Below, in pieces: positions 1 through 8,131 of a stretch of 64,000 nt of DNA. Where the stretch lies: contig NZ_SOFE01000002.1 in the NCBI RefSeq assembly GCF_004402405.1, positions 25,081-89,080 of the forward strand. The letters are read 5' to 3'. The notes below the pieces were generated by a model. The model did no database searches. It was not told the origin of the DNA and worked only from the letters and a program-made list of their open reading frames with translations. This DNA comes from Cryobacterium levicorallinum (GTDB lineage Bacteria; Actinomycetota; Actinomycetes; Actinomycetales; Microbacteriaceae). The stretch's first letter is position 1. Each line of letters opens with the position of its first letter. The position numbers were made by a program, and so were the translations under genes.

Positions 1-2279
1 TCAGCCCAGCAGCAGCCCCGACCATGTCGCTGTCCTTCACCTGGCGCAACCCGGCGCTCGTCCTCGACGCTGCCAACGCCCTCGTCGCCCCGCTGAGCGC
101 CGCGCTTCGCGCAAAACCGGGCGGAATCCAGGTCGAAACGCTCAAGGTTCCCGCTGGCACCCGGCCCGGCGCGGTCGACGCGCTTATGGCTGAAACCATC
201 GCTGAGGAGGCCGGAGCCATCGCCGACTGGTTCGCCACCCGTCTGGTCGGCGAACACAGCGGCGCGATGCTGTTTCGGGCCCGCCGCGAGATGGAATACT
301 TCGCCGAGGTACTACGGGCGCACGGCGTGCGTGCCCACGTGCTCGGACTCGGTGGGTTGCTCTCCACCCCCGAGGTCGCCGACGTTGTGAGCGTGCTGCG
401 AGTGGTGCACGACCCCGCCGCCGGCAGCGAACTCGTGCGTCTACTCAGCGGTGCCCGCTACCGTGTCGGTGCGCGCGACCTGCAAACGCTCGCCGACGTG
501 GCGCGCTGGCTGGCCGGGCATGACTGGGCCCAGAAAGCGATCTCGGCCGATCTGCGCGGCAAGCTGCGGGCATCCGTCGCCGGCGATGAAGGCAGCTCGC
601 TCGTGGATGCACTCGACTTTCTCGGGTCAGCGCCCGACTCGCACGGCCAGCTCGCCGGGTTCAGCGATATCGGCCGGGCCCGGGTGCAGTCCGCCGGCCG
701 TCAGCTGGCCTGGCTGCGCTCCCGCGCTGGCCTGCCTCTGCTCGACTTTGTACGCCTGATCGAGCAGGAATTTCGGCTCGACGTCGAGCTGATCGCGAAC
801 GAGGCCAACGACCTCGGCCTGGCCAACCTGTATTCCTTCCACGACACCGTCTCGGCCTTTCTCGACAGCGACGAGCAGGGCACACTGGCGAGCTTTCTGC
901 GCTGGCTCAAACGGGCCGAACTGCAGGACGATCTCGGCCCGCGCGCTGAACTGTCGGAGCAGGGCACCGTGCAGCTGCTGACCGTTCACGGCGCCAAGGG
1001 CCTCGAATGGGATTTCGTCGCCATTCCCAACCTGACCGAGAAGAGCCTGCCCGCCGCCTCTCGCGATACGAGCGGATGGTTGCGCTTCGGCGAACTGCCT
1101 TATGCGTTCCGCGGCGACCGGTCCGAGCTGCCCGATCTCGATATCGTCGGCCACGACACCCAGTTCGACTTCGACCTGGCGTTCCAGGCCTACAAGGCTG
1201 AGCTGGCCGACCGGCACGACGACGAGGAGCGCCGCCTCATCTACGTCGCGACCACCCGCGCCAAGCACGAGCTGCTGCTGACCGGCTCATTCTGGGGCCC
1301 CGGAGTCACCGCTCGCAAGCCCAGCCGTTACCTCACGGAACTCGCCCTGGCCGGGCTGATCGCGAAGATCCCCGACGCGCCCGCCGAGTCTGAGAAACCC
1401 GTCTCGGCGTCCAGTGGCACCGAACTGTGGCCGTTCGACCCACTCGGCGGCCGACGGGCGCTGGTCGAGGCTGCCGCAGAGAGGGTGAGCGCGAGCGAAA
1501 CGGATGTCCCCACTCGCTGGTCGCACGCCGTCACCCTGCTGCTTACGGAGCGAGCCCTGCGCCTCACCGGCGGCGAGGGTGCCCCGGTGCCCACCCGCAT
1601 CCCGGCCTCCCGGTTCAAGGACTACGTCGACGATCCAGCCGGTGTCGCGGCGGAGCTGCGCCGCCCAATGCCGCAGCGTCCGTACCGGGCCACTCGGCTC
1701 GGCACGCTGTTCCATTCCTGGGTCGAGCGTCGGGCGGGAGGAGCCACCGGCACCGATCGCGTCGATGCCAGCCTGTTTGACCTCGATCTGACAGACGAAG
1801 ACCAGGGCACCGGCACACTCGAGCAACTTGACGTGCCGGAGCAAGAGCAGTTCGCGGTTCTCCAGGCCACCTTCGAACGCTCCGAATGGGCCGAGCGCAA
1901 ACCCGTCGACGTGGAGATTGAAATTCACCATGTGCTCGCCGGGCAGGTTTTCGTCTGCAAGCTCGACGCCGTCTACCGCACCGAAACCGGCTACCAGGTC
2001 GTCGACTGGAAAACCGGGCGGGCACCCAAAAGCGCTGCAGACCTGGAACTCAAGCAGACTCAGCTTGCGCTGTACCGGCTCGCCTACGCCCGCTGGAAGG
2101 GGATCGATCCGAGCATCGTCGACGCCGTCTTCTACTTCGTCGCCGACGACACCGTCGTCGCCCCCGAGCGGCTCTACTCGGAGGCTGACCTTTTGGCGGC
2201 CTGGTCAGGGGCGATGGCCCCGGTGCTGGAATCGTCAGAATCAGAATCAGAATCGACGGTTAGTCCCGAAAAGTTGTAG
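1..2279 (+). CDS. adnB: UvrD/Rep-type helicase-nuclease, C-terminal part (AdnB-like), 5' end outside window
   Basis: The reading frame is open from the window edge (codons in phase with base 3), so this is the 3' portion, about 759 codons, of a larger gene. It shows superfamily 1A helicase motif V (HGAKGLEWDFV) and motif VI (ERRLIYVATTRAKHELLL), then a C-terminal RecB-type nuclease with CKLDAV and VVDWKTGR, the Asp and Asp-x-Lys metal and catalytic residues. Walker A and B must lie upstream. In mycobacteria AdnA and AdnB are adjacent and process DNA double-strand ends; the order helicase-nuclease, extra gene, nudC, uvrD2 matches the AdnB side of that locus, which is why AdnB is preferred over AdnA. 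The C-terminus ends in a Ser-Glu repeat and overlaps the convergent downstream gene by 106 bp. Confidence 0.85.
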   Translation, partial: SPAAAPTMSLSFTWRNPALVLDAANALVAPLSAALRAKPGGIQVETLKVPAGTRPGAVDALMAETIAEEAGAIADWFATRLVGEHSGAMLFRARREMEYFAEVLRAHGVRAHVLGLGGLLSTPEVADVVSVLRVVHDPAAGSELVRLLSGARYRVGARDLQTLADVARWLAGHDWAQKAISADLRGKLRASVAGDEGSSLVDALDFLGSAPDSHGQLAGFSDIGRARVQSAGRQLAWLRSRAGLPLLDFVRLIEQEFRLDVELIANEANDLGLANLYSFHDTVSAFLDSDEQGTLASFLRWLKRAELQDDLGPRAELSEQGTVQLLTVHGAKGLEWDFVAIPNLTEKSLPAASRDTSGWLRFGELPYAFRGDRSELPDLDIVGHDTQFDFDLAFQAYKAELADRHDDEERRLIYVATTRAKHELLLTGSFWGPGVTARKPSRYLTELALAGLIAKIPDAPAESEKPVSASSGTELWPFDPLGGRRALVEAAAERVSASETDVPTRWSHAVTLLLTERALRLTGGEGAPVPTRIPASRFKDYVDDPAGVAAELRRPMPQRPYRATRLGTLFHSWVERRAGGATGTDRVDASLFDLDLTDEDQGTGTLEQLDVPEQEQFAVLQATFERSEWAERKPVDVEIEIHHVLAGQVFVCKLDAVYRTETGYQVVDWKTGRAPKSAADLELKQTQLALYRLAYARWKGIDPSIVDAVFYFVADDTVVAPERLYSEADLLAAWSGAMAPVLESSESESESTVSPEKL

Positions 2280-3310
2280 CTGTCGGTGTGCATCGCCGCG
2301 TGCTGGTCGTAATCGCGGGCGGCGCGCGGCATGTGGTCGAGCATATTCTCCACGTCGCCGACACTCATGATCGGGCCGGTTTCGGGGGAGAGCGGCTGCT
2401 GGGTGTGGCTGTGCACCGTGTCGACCAGGCCGTCGAGCATGGCGACGGCGTCATCGACGATGGACTGGTCGTGGCTGCTGGAGCCGTGCAGCAGCCAGCG
2501 GGCCAGTTCTAGCTCGGCATAGAGCATGGCGCGCTGGGTGATGTGCGTGTCGCTGCCCTGGCGGGCGCTGGAATAGGCGTCGATGGCCAGTTCGGCGGCG
2601 TCACCGCGCGCGGCGAGTAGCCAGTGCAGGTCGCGCGCCGGGTCGCCGACGGCCAGCCCGGACCAGCCGAGAATCCCCGACACGGCGTCGTCGGTGATCA
2701 GAATGGAATCGGCCGACATCGACCCGTGCACCACGGCCGGCGCAAACTGCCACAGGGCTTCGTCGTCGGTGGCCTGCTCCCAGCGGCGCAGCAACGCGGC
2801 GGGCAGGTAGCCGGTGCCCGCGGCTCGATCGATCAGGTCGATGGCGTCCTTGCGGCACTGTTCGGCGCTATGCTGCGGCAGCCCGGCGGTACCGATGAAG
2901 GCGCTCGGCAACGAGTGGATGGCGGCGATCGCGCGGCCGATCGACCCGGCGACGCCCTCATGCCCGGTGAGGGCATCCGCATCAAAACTGTCACCAGCCA
3001 GCAGCTCATAGACCACAGCACGGGTGCCCTGAATCGGCGTCTGGCCGACATACTCGGGCACGTCGAACGGCAGCCGGCTGCGATTGCCAGTGGTGAGCGC
3101 GCGCAGCGCCACGAGGTCCGCGGACTGCTCGGTTTCGGCCGACTGGCTGGTGGGAACGCGAATAATGAGCGCCCGACCGGCCTTGTCGATGACGAGCGCC
3201 GAGTCGAAGAGTCCGTTCGCGCCGGCACTGTGCTTGCGGGCGTAGGCCACGTCGAGCCCCGGAACAGCGGAGGTGGCTAACGCGGCTAGAGTGAGTTGAG
3301 TTCTGGCCAT
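2174..3310 (-). CDS. Aminoglycoside-phosphotransferase-fold protein with degenerate catalytic residues
   Basis: A 378-residue protein of the APH/choline-kinase-like fold. The start ATG at 3310 gives MARTQLTLAALATSAVPG; an upstream in-frame start lacks support. The region that normally reads HGDLxxxN is VVHGSMSADSIL, and the usual IDW metal-binding motif is ILGWSG followed by DPARDLHWLL. Catalytic Asp, the metal-binding Asn and the second metal Asp therefore all appear changed (D to S, N to S, D to G). What is seen is a kinase scaffold without the canonical residues; the inference is a pseudokinase or a binding/scaffold protein. It lies between adnB and nudC, convergent with adnB (106 bp overlap) and divergent from nudC (84 bp gap). 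The tail is rich in Asp and Ser. Database annotation as an antibiotic phosphotransferase would be misleading. Confidence 0.75.
   Translation of the reverse strand: MARTQLTLAALATSAVPGLDVAYARKHSAGANGLFDSALVIDKAGRALIIRVPTSQSAETEQSADLVALRALTTGNRSRLPFDVPEYVGQTPIQGTRAVVYELLAGDSFDADALTGHEGVAGSIGRAIAAIHSLPSAFIGTAGLPQHSAEQCRKDAIDLIDRAAGTGYLPAALLRRWEQATDDEALWQFAPAVVHGSMSADSILITDDAVSGILGWSGLAVGDPARDLHWLLAARGDAAELAIDAYSSARQGSDTHITQRAMLYAELELARWLLHGSSSHDQSIVDDAVAMLDGLVDTVHSHTQQPLSPETGPIMSVGDVENMLDHMPRAARDYDQHAAMHTDSYNFSGLTVDSDSDSDDSSTGAIAPDQAAKRSASE
2235..2252. repeat. Tandem hexamer (TCAGAA)x3 shared by two convergent genes
   Basis: Three exact copies of TCAGAA lie in the tail overlap of the helicase gene and the phosphotransferase-like gene. 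On the plus strand the repeat encodes Ser-Glu repeats; on the minus strand it encodes Asp-Ser repeats, so both proteins end in an acidic low-complexity tail. Such a repeat can change length by slippage without a frameshift. Confidence 0.8.
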
Positions 3311-3393
3311 GCCTACTAGGTTAGATCGACTTGCGGTCTGGCGGTTATTCGCCACGCCTCCACCCACGTTCTTGCAGAGCTCGGAGATATACC

Positions 3394-4398
3394 ATGTCGT
3401 TCACTTTCACGACGCGGTTGCCGCTGTCTCGCCAGGCGGTCGACCGTGACCACCTCACCCGCGGCCTGCCGGACTTGTTCGACCAGCTCTGGGCGGATGC
3501 CGCCACCCGCGTTCTGCCCGTCTGGCACGGCAAAATTCTGCTCGCGCCGCACGATGCTGCCAGCACCGACCCGGCCAGCACCGACCCGGCCAACACCGGT
3601 GTGCACCTCGCCCTGCTGCCGCCCACGAGTCTGCACAATGCCGGCCTGCGGGTCTACCTCGGCCGGTCCCTTCCCGCCGACCTGCCCGAGGCTGCCGGTA
3701 CCCGCATCGTTGCCGTGCAGCTCGATGATGACGCTGCAGCCCGGCTGGAGCCCGAGGAGAGTCGCTGGGTGGGCCTGCGCACCGTTGCGACCGTGCTCGA
3801 TGACCGTGACGCCGGCCTGTTCGCCGAGGCCCTCGGCGTGCTCAACTGGCACGCTTCGCACGGCCACTGCCCGCGCTGCGGCGCCGCCACCCTGGTCGAG
3901 GAAGGTGGCTGGGTACGCCGCTGCCCGGTCGACAACAGCCAGGTCTTTCCGCGCACCGACCCGGCCGTCATCGTGCTCATCACCGACGCCGACGACCGCA
4001 TTCTGCTCGGCTCCAACGCTATGTGGGAGAACAACCGGTACTCGCTCCTCGCCGGATTCGTCGAGCCCGGCGAGGCCCTCGAAACGGCCGTGATCCGCGA
4101 AATGTTCGAAGAATCCGGTCTGCGCGTGACCGATCCGGCTTATGTCGGCTCCCAGCCGTGGCCCTTCCCGGCCTCGGTCATGTGTGGCTTCACCGCGCGC
4201 CTCGCCGACGACCAGGCGGCCCATGAGCTGCTGCCCGACGGCGCCGAGATTCTCGCGCTGCGCTGGTTCAGTCGAAAAGACCTGCTCGATGCCGGTGAGT
4301 GGATGTTACTGCCCGGCCCGTCCTCCATCGCGCACGCCATGATCGAGCGTTGGCTCGGCGCGCCGTTGCCCGCCGCGACGGAGTTGATTCGTCCGTGA
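3394..4398 (+). CDS. nudC: NAD(+) diphosphatase / NADH pyrophosphatase NudC
   Basis: 334 residues, starting at the ATG at 3394. The family hydrolyses NAD(H) to NMN(H) and AMP and can remove NAD caps from RNA. The Nudix box is intact (GFVEPGEALETAVIREMFEE, then SGL), and the NudC signature SQPWPFPAS follows it. Upstream is a zinc-ribbon-like segment CPRC...RRCPVD, in which the usual fourth cysteine is not present, so zinc binding may be altered. The N-terminal region contains a short Ala/Asp/Pro repeat (STDPASTDPANT). The stop overlaps the GTG start of the following uvrD2-like gene by 4 bp (GTGA), implying translational coupling. The same pair is adjacent in mycobacteria. Confidence 0.9.
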   Translation: MSFTFTTRLPLSRQAVDRDHLTRGLPDLFDQLWADAATRVLPVWHGKILLAPHDAASTDPASTDPANTGVHLALLPPTSLHNAGLRVYLGRSLPADLPEAAGTRIVAVQLDDDAAARLEPEESRWVGLRTVATVLDDRDAGLFAEALGVLNWHASHGHCPRCGAATLVEEGGWVRRCPVDNSQVFPRTDPAVIVLITDADDRILLGSNAMWENNRYSLLAGFVEPGEALETAVIREMFEESGLRVTDPAYVGSQPWPFPASVMCGFTARLADDQAAHELLPDGAEILALRWFSRKDLLDAGEWMLLPGPSSIAHAMIERWLGAPLPAATELIRP

Positions 4399-6110
4399 CG
4401 GCCACCGCCGACTCGCTGCTCCAAGGCCTCGATGAACAGCAGCGCATTGCCGCCGAAGCGCTGATCGGCCCGGTCTGCATGCTCGCCGGCGCCGGAACCG
4501 GCAAGACGCGCGCGATTACCCACCGCATCGCGCTCGGCGTGCTGACCGGCGCCTACGCCCCCAACCGGGTCATGGCGCTCACCTTCACGAGCCGTTCGGC
4601 CGCCGAACTGCGCGGGCGCCTGCGTCAGCTCGGCGCCGGGGGAGTGGCTGCGCGCACCTTTCACGCCGCAGCGTTGTCCCAGCTGAACTACTTCTGGCCG
4701 CACGTCGTCGGCGGGCAGGCGCCGCGCATCCTCGACGGCAAGGGCCGCATTCTCGGGCACGCCGCTGAGGCTCTGCACCTCAAACTCGACACCGCCACGC
4801 TGCGCGACCTCGCCGCCGAGGTGGAATGGCGCAAAACCAGCGGCCTGAGCATCGAGCAGTACGCGGCCGGCATAGCCCGCCGCAGCCTGCCGGGCCGACT
4901 CGACGTCGACCAGGTCGTCGCCCTGCAGCAGACCTACGAGAAGCTCAAAGACGATCGCAAGCAGATCGACTTCGAAGACGTACTGCTCGCCATGGCCGGC
5001 ATGATCGAGGCCGAACCCTCCGTGGCCCTGCAGGTGCGCGAGCAGTACCGGTTCTTTGTCGTCGACGAATACCAGGACGTCTCGCCGCTGCAACACGACC
5101 TGCTCGCCCTCTGGCTTGGCGACCGCCGCGATCTCTGCGTCGTCGGCGACGCGAGCCAGACCATTTACTCCTTCGCTGGTGCTCGCAGCGACTACCTGCT
5201 GGACTTTCCGAAGCACTACGAAGACGCCACCGTGGTGCGGCTCGAACAGAACTATCGCTCGACCGCGCCGATCGTCGCCACCGCGAACCAGCTGATGCGT
5301 GGCCGGTCCGGCGCCCTGACCCTGCAGGCTGCCCAGACCGACAGCGGCCCCGACCCAACGGTGCGCGGCTACGCCTCCGACATGGCCGAGGCCCGCGGCG
5401 TGGCCGAGCAGATTCTGCAGCTCATCTGGGCTGGCACCAAACCCGAAGACGTGGCCATCTTGTTCCGGGTCAACGTGCAGGCCGCGCTGCTCGAAACGGC
5501 TCTGACCGAGGTGGGGGTGAGCTACCAGATTCGCGGTGCCAAACGGTTCTTCGACCTCCCCGAGGTGAAGCAGGCGGTGATGAGCCTGCGGGCGGCATCC
5601 GTTTCAATCATTGGGGAACCACTGTTCAAATCGGTCAGTGACGTGCTGCGGTCGCTGGGCTGGAGCCAGACCGCCCCGGAGACCCGCGGCGCCGTGCAGG
5701 CGCGGTGGGAATCGCTCAACGCACTGATGGGCCTGGTCGACCAGGCCGCTGCCGGAACCACGTTCCGACAGTTCACCGACGAGCTGATGGAACGTCAGGC
5801 CGGCCAGCACGAACCGACGGTGTCGGCCGTGACGCTCGCCACGATGCACTCCGCCAAGGGCCTTGAGTGGGACGCGGTGTTCGTGGTCGGCCTGAGCGAG
5901 GGCCTGGTGCCGATCAGCTATGCGAGCACGTTCGAGCAGATCGACGAGGAACGCCGGCTGCTCTACGTCGGCATCACCCGCGCCCGGAAGCGACTCGCGC
6001 TGAGCTGGTCATCCTCTGGGGCACAGGCGCGGGCAGCTCGCGAACGCTCGCGTTTTCTGGAAGAGCTTGGCAGCCGCACCGCTCGTGCAGCCGGTGTACG
6101 GAGCCCGTGA
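4395..6110 (+). CDS. uvrD2: ATP-dependent DNA helicase UvrD2-like, short form without HRDC domain
   Basis: 571 residues from the GTG at 4395, which overlaps the nudC stop. SF1A helicase motifs appear in order: Walker A AGAGTGKT near residue 35, DEYQD (Walker B), GDASQTIYSFAGA (motif III), EQNYRST (IV), MHSAKGLEWDAVF (V) and ERRLLYVGITRARKRL (VI). This is a 3'-5' DNA translocase/helicase expected to act in repair. Mycobacterial UvrD2 is longer, with a tetracysteine linker and C-terminal HRDC domain; here the protein stops about 30 residues after motif VI. The 3' end overlaps the convergent gene on the other strand by 137 bp. Length apart, the helicase core looks complete. Confidence 0.88.
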   Translation: MTATADSLLQGLDEQQRIAAEALIGPVCMLAGAGTGKTRAITHRIALGVLTGAYAPNRVMALTFTSRSAAELRGRLRQLGAGGVAARTFHAAALSQLNYFWPHVVGGQAPRILDGKGRILGHAAEALHLKLDTATLRDLAAEVEWRKTSGLSIEQYAAGIARRSLPGRLDVDQVVALQQTYEKLKDDRKQIDFEDVLLAMAGMIEAEPSVALQVREQYRFFVVDEYQDVSPLQHDLLALWLGDRRDLCVVGDASQTIYSFAGARSDYLLDFPKHYEDATVVRLEQNYRSTAPIVATANQLMRGRSGALTLQAAQTDSGPDPTVRGYASDMAEARGVAEQILQLIWAGTKPEDVAILFRVNVQAALLETALTEVGVSYQIRGAKRFFDLPEVKQAVMSLRAASVSIIGEPLFKSVSDVLRSLGWSQTAPETRGAVQARWESLNALMGLVDQAAAGTTFRQFTDELMERQAGQHEPTVSAVTLATMHSAKGLEWDAVFVVGLSEGLVPISYASTFEQIDEERRLLYVGITRARKRLALSWSSSGAQARAARERSRFLEELGSRTARAAGVRSP

Positions 6111-6846
6111 CCGCACCGCCCCACGCGTCCAGTCGCAGTGACCGGGTGAACAACACGGATCGGCCTGTTTCCAGGCGATCCTGAACGAGTCCGGCCACCC
6201 GGGCGGCGAGCTCGAAGCTCAGCCGCGGAGTTTCGCTCGGGGCCTCGCGCAGCACGAGCTGACATGCCATGGCCGGCCAGGACGGATCCGTGTCGACGTG
6301 GGCGAGCTCCAGACAGGTCAGGCAGGGTCCGCGGCCAGGTTCGACGAGTGGACCCACCCGCGCGGCGCTGTCGCTGAAGACCACCGGCAGGTGCGGAATA
6401 TCGCGGCGCAGCCAATGCCCGTGCCGTTCAGGCGCGAAGACGTACTGCCCGATCAACACGGCCAGCTCGGGGTCGTCTCCTGGAGCCGGCTCCTCGATTC
6501 CGAGGTTGGCCAGCAGCGCGTGCAGCCGGGTCGCGGTCGGTCCGTGGCCGTCAACCAGCACGGTGCGGGGCAGCGGGGTTACCGGTGCCGGCGCATCGTC
6601 TGGCACGTACAACAGTGCCGGTTCGAGCAGGTCGAGCAGGTGCGTCACTTCGACAGCGGATGCCCCGGCGGCCGTTCCGAGCAGCATCGCGCCCGATCGA
6701 TGCACCCCCGCAGAAAGCGCGGACAGCACAGCCTCGTGAGCGGGCGTCAGCCCGCCGATCGTGACAATGGCTTGGTCGATGCCGAGCTGCACGCAATTCG
6801 GTGTGCGCCACACCAGCGGATACCGCGGATTCAGTCTGAGGGCCAT
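5974..6846 (-). CDS. Orphan E1-like / TOMM cyclodehydratase-type leader-binding protein
   Basis: 290 residues from ATG at 6846. The central segment has GPCLTCLELAHVDTDPSW and the C-terminal end has HERCGC, a cysteine pattern typical of ThiF/E1-fold proteins annotated as TOMM precursor leader-binding or cyclodehydratase N-domains. A Rossmann-like stretch (VLVDGHGPTATRLHALL) is present but the ATP-binding Gly/Arg/Asp motifs of active E1 enzymes are not evident. No YcaO partner and no precursor peptide gene lie nearby, so an azoline-forming pathway cannot be claimed. A conserved actinobacterial role next to uvrD2 is as likely. The last 45 or so codons, including the RCGC motif, are antisense to the 3' end of uvrD2. 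Confidence 0.65.
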   Translation of the reverse strand: MALRLNPRYPLVWRTPNCVQLGIDQAIVTIGGLTPAHEAVLSALSAGVHRSGAMLLGTAAGASAVEVTHLLDLLEPALLYVPDDAPAPVTPLPRTVLVDGHGPTATRLHALLANLGIEEPAPGDDPELAVLIGQYVFAPERHGHWLRRDIPHLPVVFSDSAARVGPLVEPGRGPCLTCLELAHVDTDPSWPAMACQLVLREAPSETPRLSFELAARVAGLVQDRLETGRSVLFTRSLRLDAWGGAVTGSVHRLHERCGCQALPENASVRELPAPVPQRMTSSARVASGRG

Positions 6847-6963
6847 GCCGACATGATGACGCGTCTGGCGGTCGCGCGTAAAAGTTATCCACAGACGGGT
6901 GCGGGCCCGCTTCCACCGAATATTGGGATTTGGTGGTCACGCGGCCCCCACCGTCAGATTTCT

Positions 6964-8052
6964 TCAGTAGCGGATGACGACGCGACCGTCGATCTTGCCG
7001 TGCTTCATCTCGTTGAGCACCTCGTTGACCTCGTCGATGCGGCGCTCAGAGACCGTGGGGTGGATCTGGCCGCGCGCGTAGAACTGCAGGGCTTCCTCCA
7101 TGTCCTGGCGGGTGCCCACGATGGAGCCGCGAATGGTGAGGCCCTTGAGCACGATGTCGAAGATCGGGGCGGGGAAGTCTCCCGGCGGCAGACCGTTGAA
7201 GACGATGGTGCCGCCACGGCGGGTCATGCCGATGGCCTGGCCGAATGCGGCCGGGTGTACAGCGGTCACGAGCACGCCGTGCACACCACCGGTGGCTTTT
7301 TGAATGGCGGCGACCGGGTCTTCGTCCAGCGCATTGATTACGAGCTCGGCGCCGTGTTTGCGGGCCAGGGCGAGCTTGTCGTCGGCGATATCGACGGCCG
7401 CGACGCGCAGCCCCATCGCCTTGGCGTACTGCACGGCGATGTGGCCGAGGCCGCCGATGCCGGAGATAACGACCCACTGGCCCGGGCGGGCCTCGGTCAT
7501 TTTGAGGCCCTTGTAGACGGTGACTCCGGCGCACAGCACCGGGGCGATCTCGATCGGGTCGGCGCCGTGGGGAATGCGCACGGCGAAGCGGGCGTCGACG
7601 AGCATGTACTGCCCGAACGAACCGTCCACGCTGTAGCCGCCGTTCTGCTGCGCTTCGCACAGGGTTTCCCAGCCGGTGCAGCAATACTGGCAACTGCCGC
7701 AGGCGCTCCAGAGCCAGGCGTTACCGACCAGGTCGCCGATGTCGAGGTCCTTGACGCCGTCACCGAGGGCGACGACTTCGCCGACCCCTTCGTGGCCCGG
7801 AATGAACGGCGGGCTCGGCTTAACCGGCCAGTCGCCTTCCACAGCGTGCAGATCGGTGTGGCAAACTCCGCTGCTGATCAGTTTGACCAGGGCCTGGCCG
7901 GGGCCGGGGGTCGGAACGGGCACTTCGTCAATGGTGAGGCCTTGGCCGAACTCGTGCACGACGGCCGCGTGCATGGTCGTTGGCACCCGGGTGGATTCGT
8001 AGCGCGCCTTGAACTCGTCCGTCGCGCCGGTGGTGGTCTCGGTTATCGTCAT
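6964..8052 (-). CDS. adhP: Zinc-dependent NAD alcohol dehydrogenase, AdhP/AdhA type
   Basis: 362 residues. The start ATG at 8052 follows a clear ribosome site (GAAGGAG, 8 nt upstream). Medium-chain dehydrogenase features: catalytic zinc ligands in GVCHTDLHA and PGHEGVGEV, structural zinc cluster CGSCQYCCTGWETLC, Rossmann motif GIGGLGHIAVQYAKAMG and an acidic residue after it (AVDIADDK) favouring NAD over NADP. It would interconvert primary alcohols and aldehydes in the cytoplasm. It is apparently monocistronic, flanked by a 117 bp gap downstream and 79 bp upstream. Confidence 0.9.
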   Translation of the reverse strand: MTITETTTGATDEFKARYESTRVPTTMHAAVVHEFGQGLTIDEVPVPTPGPGQALVKLISSGVCHTDLHAVEGDWPVKPSPPFIPGHEGVGEVVALGDGVKDLDIGDLVGNAWLWSACGSCQYCCTGWETLCEAQQNGGYSVDGSFGQYMLVDARFAVRIPHGADPIEIAPVLCAGVTVYKGLKMTEARPGQWVVISGIGGLGHIAVQYAKAMGLRVAAVDIADDKLALARKHGAELVINALDEDPVAAIQKATGGVHGVLVTAVHPAAFGQAIGMTRRGGTIVFNGLPPGDFPAPIFDIVLKGLTIRGSIVGTRQDMEEALQFYARGQIHPTVSERRIDEVNEVLNEMKHGKIDGRVVIRY

Positions 8053-8131
8053 TGCCAAACTCCTTCGTTTGGGACATTTCGTCCGTTGAACGACGGTAGA
8101 TCGGCACAGGTTGCGGCAACGTTGCGCGCCG

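Noticed and set aside
2174..3310. Macrolide or aminoglycoside resistance kinase
   Set aside because: The catalytic HGD and IDW residues are replaced, so resistance by phosphorylation is not supported.
4140..5216. A 358-codon minus-strand frame opposite nudC/uvrD2
   Set aside because: Antisense to intact helicase motifs; no ribosome site or domain.
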